In this document: piece after piece, positions 6,310 to 7,851 of the stretch
Layout: each line of letters opens with the position of its first letter
How positions within the stretch are numbered: position 1 is the first letter of the stretch
Source of the DNA: Paracoccaceae bacterium
GTDB lineage: Bacteria > Pseudomonadota > Alphaproteobacteria > Rhodobacterales > Rhodobacteraceae
Length of the DNA: 7,851 nucleotides
NCBI GenBank assembly: GCA_026982275.1
Contig: JALSHK010000492.1
Coordinates: 1-7,851, forward strand
Direction: 5' to 3'
Program-made: the position numbers and the translations under genes
Notes under the pieces: generated by a model
What the model was told of the DNA's origin: nothing
Seen by the model: only the letters and a program-made list of their open reading frames with translations
Databases searched by the model: none

Positions 6310-6356
6310 AGGGGGCCGGCCCCCTCGCTGCGCTCACCCCCGGAGTATTTAAGAAA
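6310..6356. repeat. G/C palindrome plus CCCCCGGAGTATTT string (likely dispersed intergenic element)
   Basis: AGGGGGCCGGCCCCCT at 6310-6325 is a perfect 16-bp palindrome. It is followed by CTCGCTGCGCTCA and then CCCCCGGAGTATTTAAGAAA (6337-6356). From memory, a C-run followed by GGAGTATTT and an A/G-rich tail recurs in intergenic DNA of Rhodobacterales genomes, often after G/C-rich dyads. I could not check this here. If correct, this is one copy of a REP-like family. Confidence 0.45.
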
Positions 6357-6399
6357 GTGTGAAGATGGGGATGGCCATCGCGGGCGCGTTGGTTTCGGC

Positions 6400-6445
6400 G
6401 CGGTGCAGGTCAGGTGCTTCAGCAGATGCTCGGTTTATGCACCGC
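6400..6445 (-). repeat. Long-range inverted repeat just downstream of the SDHAF4-like gene
   Basis: GCGGTGCA (6400-6407) and TGCACCGC (6438-6445) are 8-base reverse complements about 30 bases apart, with a small nested dyad AGCA-GA-TGCT between them. They begin 5 bases after the stop of the DUF1674 gene, reading in its direction, where a transcript 3' structure would be expected. There is no U-run, so an intrinsic terminator is not supported. Confidence 0.3.
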
Positions 6446-6449
6446 CCCG

Positions 6450-6623
6450 CTAAAAATCACTCGCGATGCCTTTTTTCTCCCAATCGCCAAAGCGCACCGG
6501 CTCTGGCCCGTCGCGCCCGCCTAACTCCTCGGGCAGATCTTGCGGCCTGGCCTTGGCCTTGCGGGCCTCGGCCTCTTGCAGCGCGCGCTTGGCGGCTGCT
6601 TTTATGCGGGTTTCTTTATCCAT
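6450..6623 (-). CDS. Succinate dehydrogenase assembly factor 4 (SDHAF4 / DUF1674) family protein
   Basis: A 57-codon gene, easily missed because of its size. It runs from ATG at 6623 to TAG at 6452-6450. The N-terminal 25 residues form a basic Ala/Lys/Arg/Glu helix (RIKAAAKRALQEAEARKAKA). The C-terminal half carries the family core: LPEELGGRDGPEPVRFGDWE followed by KKGIASDF at the very end. The GG-x-x-GPEP-x-R-(F/Y)GDWE-x-KG-x-x-x-DF pattern is the DUF1674 signature. In eukaryotes SDHAF4 binds the flavinated SdhA subunit of complex II and helps its assembly with SdhB, and a similar cytoplasmic role is likely here. No sdh genes are in the window. The Shine-Dalgarno is weak (GGAAG about 14 bases upstream). 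The gene is divergent from dapD, with 129 bases between the starts. It is on the rimP strand but more than 380 bases upstream of rimP, so it is probably a separate unit. Confidence 0.9.
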   Translation of the reverse strand: MDKETRIKAAAKRALQEAEARKAKARPQDLPEELGGRDGPEPVRFGDWEKKGIASDF

Positions 6624-6692
6624 TCGTTTTATTAAATCTTCCGGCCATATAACCGCAAGCGAATTCCGGCCTTGCCAGGCGGGTTTGGCGCA

Positions 6693-6721
6693 TTGCGCGA
6701 GTGCTAAAATGGCTTTATAGG
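6693..6721 (+). promoter_or_regulatory. Weak promoter candidate for dapD
   Basis: TTGCGC (6693-6698), 17 bases, then TATAGG (6716-6721) is the best-spaced pair in the 129-base divergent gap. It matches consensus at only 3 and 4 of 6 positions. A stronger -10-like TAAAAT at 6705-6710 lacks a good -35 at the right distance. A promoter must lie near here, because dapD is first on its strand, but the exact boxes are uncertain. Confidence 0.25.
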
Positions 6722-6752
6722 CAAGAGAAATATAAATTCTCCGGAGAGCCTT

Positions 6753-7580
6753 ATGTCAAACAGTCAGCTAGAAACCGCCATCGAATCCGCGTGGGAAGCC
6801 CGCGATACCATCAGCCCCAGCACCACAGGCGAGGCGCGCGAGGCCATAGAAAGCACGCTCACCGCATTGGACAGCGGCAAGCTGCGCGTGGCCGAGCCGC
6901 GCGAAAATGGCGAATGGCATGTGAACCAATGGGCGAAAAAGGCGGTGCTGCTTTCCTTTCGGCTAAACGATATGGCGATGATCGAAGGCAGCAATGGCAA
7001 TGCCAGCTGGTGGGACAAGGTGCCGAGCAAGTGGCAGGGCTGGGGCGAAAACCAGTGGAAAGCGGCGGGCTTTCGCGCCGTGCCCGGCTCCATTGTTCGG
7101 CGCTCGGCCTATATTGCGCCCGGCGTGGTGTTGATGCCTTCTTTCGTGAATATCGGCGCTTATGTCGGCGAAGGCTCTATGGTCGATGGCTGGGCCACGG
7201 TGGGCAGCTGCGCCCAGATCGGCAAAAACGTGCATCTTTCCGGCGGCGTGGGCATTGGCGGCGTGCTGGAGCCGATGCAGGCAGGGCCGACGATCATTGA
7301 GGATAACTGCTTTATCGGCGCGCGCTCCGAGGTGGTGGAAGGCTGCATCGTGCGGGAAGGGTCGGTCTTGGGCATGGGGGTTTTCATCGGCAAATCCACC
7401 AAGATTGTCGACCGTGAAACCGGCGAGGTGATGTATGGCGAGGTGCCGCCCTATTCGGTGGTTGTGGCCGGGTCTATGCCGAGCAAAAACGGCGTGAACC
7501 TTTATTGTGCCGTGATCGTGAAACGGGTGGATGAACAGACACGCTCCAAAACCTCGATCAATGATTTGTTGAGGGATTAG
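6753..7580 (+). CDS. dapD: 2,3,4,5-tetrahydropyridine-2,6-dicarboxylate N-succinyltransferase
   Basis: A 275-residue DapD, the usual length. The enzyme transfers succinyl from succinyl-CoA to tetrahydrodipicolinate in the succinylase branch of lysine and meso-diaminopimelate synthesis, feeding both protein and peptidoglycan. The N-terminal helical domain spans about 1-105 (VNQWAKKAVLLSFRLNDM at 57-74). The left-handed beta-helix of hexapeptide repeats follows (about 112-235: IAPGVVLMPSFVNIGAYVGE, VDGWATVGSCAQIG, GVGIGGVLEP), then a short C-terminal domain with YCAVIVKRVDE. D145 and E193 fit the positions of the catalytic Asp and Glu described for mycobacterial DapD, with the same offset of four; I aligned these by eye. 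DapD works as a trimer. The start is supported by GGAG 6 bases upstream. It is divergent from the SDHAF4-like gene and closely followed by an unknown gene (7584). Confidence 0.97.
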   Translation: MSNSQLETAIESAWEARDTISPSTTGEAREAIESTLTALDSGKLRVAEPRENGEWHVNQWAKKAVLLSFRLNDMAMIEGSNGNASWWDKVPSKWQGWGENQWKAAGFRAVPGSIVRRSAYIAPGVVLMPSFVNIGAYVGEGSMVDGWATVGSCAQIGKNVHLSGGVGIGGVLEPMQAGPTIIEDNCFIGARSEVVEGCIVREGSVLGMGVFIGKSTKIVDRETGEVMYGEVPPYSVVVAGSMPSKNGVNLYCAVIVKRVDEQTRSKTSINDLLRD

Positions 7581-7583
7581 GAT

Positions 7584-7851
7584 ATGACCGAAAAGATAAA
7601 CGTATATACCCTGACGGTCGAAATCGGCCGCAAAGAGGGTGACGGGCTGCCGGAAAATGCCACCGGCGCGGCGATGATGTGTTTTTGCCCGGCCAGGGAC
7701 GAGGCCGAGGCCGTGCGCGAGACCGTCGCGATCCTCAAGCAGGGCGGGCTGGCGCCGCTGGATGTGTCCTCTTACGGCACGCTGGAAGAGCGGCTGGCGG
7801 ACGGGCATGATATCAACGACGAAGAAAAAGCCATGATGCAGCGCGCGATTG
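7584..7851 (+). CDS. Protein of unknown function cotranscribed with dapD (runs off the right edge)
   Basis: Eighty-nine codons are visible from ATG at 7584, with no stop before the edge. I do not recognise the family. The visible protein begins MTEKINVYTLTVEIGRKEGD, then has TGAAMMCFCPARDEAEAVRE at about 27-46, TVAILKQGGLAPLDVSSYGT at 47-66 and an acidic helical stretch DGHDINDEEKAMMQRAI. The pattern beta-strand, then helix 'DEAEAVRETVAILKQ', then strand suggests a small alpha/beta soluble domain. No signal peptide, membrane segment or obvious catalytic motif is seen; two cysteines (CFC, about 33-35) are close together. The start lies three bases after the dapD stop, and GAGGG in the dapD tail is 8 bases upstream, so it is cotranscribed and probably coupled. 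Coding quality (GC-rich third positions, no stops) matches its neighbours. Confidence 0.75.
   Translation, partial: MTEKINVYTLTVEIGRKEGDGLPENATGAAMMCFCPARDEAEAVRETVAILKQGGLAPLDVSSYGTLEERLADGHDINDEEKAMMQRAI

Noticed and set aside
6359..6652. A 97-codon plus-strand frame
   Set aside because: It is antisense to the DUF1674 gene, with an Arg/Ala/Pro-rich composition typical of shadow frames.
6963..7808. A 281-codon open frame on the minus strand opposite dapD and the next gene
   Set aside because: The dapD frame is unmistakable. The antisense translation is His/Arg/Pro-rich with no domain and spans two real genes.

Overview
The window looks like chromosomal DNA from an alphaproteobacterium, most likely a member of the Rhodobacterales (Roseobacter/Rhodobacter group). 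The evidence is the GC-rich coding style, the rimP-nusA-ylxR-infB order with a YlxR protein carrying an L7Ae-like C-terminal half, the alpha-type NusA with an acidic tail, a DUF1674/SDHAF4 protein, and a succinylase-type DapD. No sign of mobile DNA, phage, CRISPR, rRNA or tRNA was seen.

Left two thirds (minus strand, read from high to low coordinates). A transcription/translation operon starts at a good sigma70-type promoter (6175-6203). It runs through a leader of about 100 nt containing a terminator and alternative hairpins, then rimP (6066-5497), nusA (5492-3864), a ylxR/L7Ae gene (3842-3246) and infB (3184-665). After infB come an unrecognised small membrane-anchored protein (571-161) and, one base later, the start of a sterol desaturase/fatty acid hydroxylase family gene that runs off the left edge (159-1). 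A second promoter candidate with an overlapping dyad lies just upstream of infB (3219-3245). The usual infB followers rbfA and truB are absent.

Middle (6204-6449): non-coding. It holds a 26-bp perfect palindrome, a 16-bp G/C palindrome followed by a GGAGTATTT string, and a longer-range inverted repeat. Next comes a 57-codon minus-strand gene for an SDHAF4-like (DUF1674) succinate dehydrogenase assembly factor (6623-6450).

Right end (plus strand): divergent from the SDHAF4 gene, dapD (6753-7580) encodes tetrahydrodipicolinate N-succinyltransferase of lysine/diaminopimelate synthesis. An unrecognised gene begins three bases after its stop and runs off the right edge (7584-7851).

Functionally, RimP matures the 30S subunit, NusA controls RNA polymerase pausing, termination and antitermination, YlxR-L7Ae is a probable RNA-binding partner, and IF2 places initiator tRNA on the ribosome. 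The most interesting signal is the rimP leader. Three 7-nt arms (UGAUGAG, CUCGUCA, UGACGGG) plus a terminator arm can form mutually exclusive hairpins, which is the layout of a transcription attenuator in front of an operon that encodes a termination factor.
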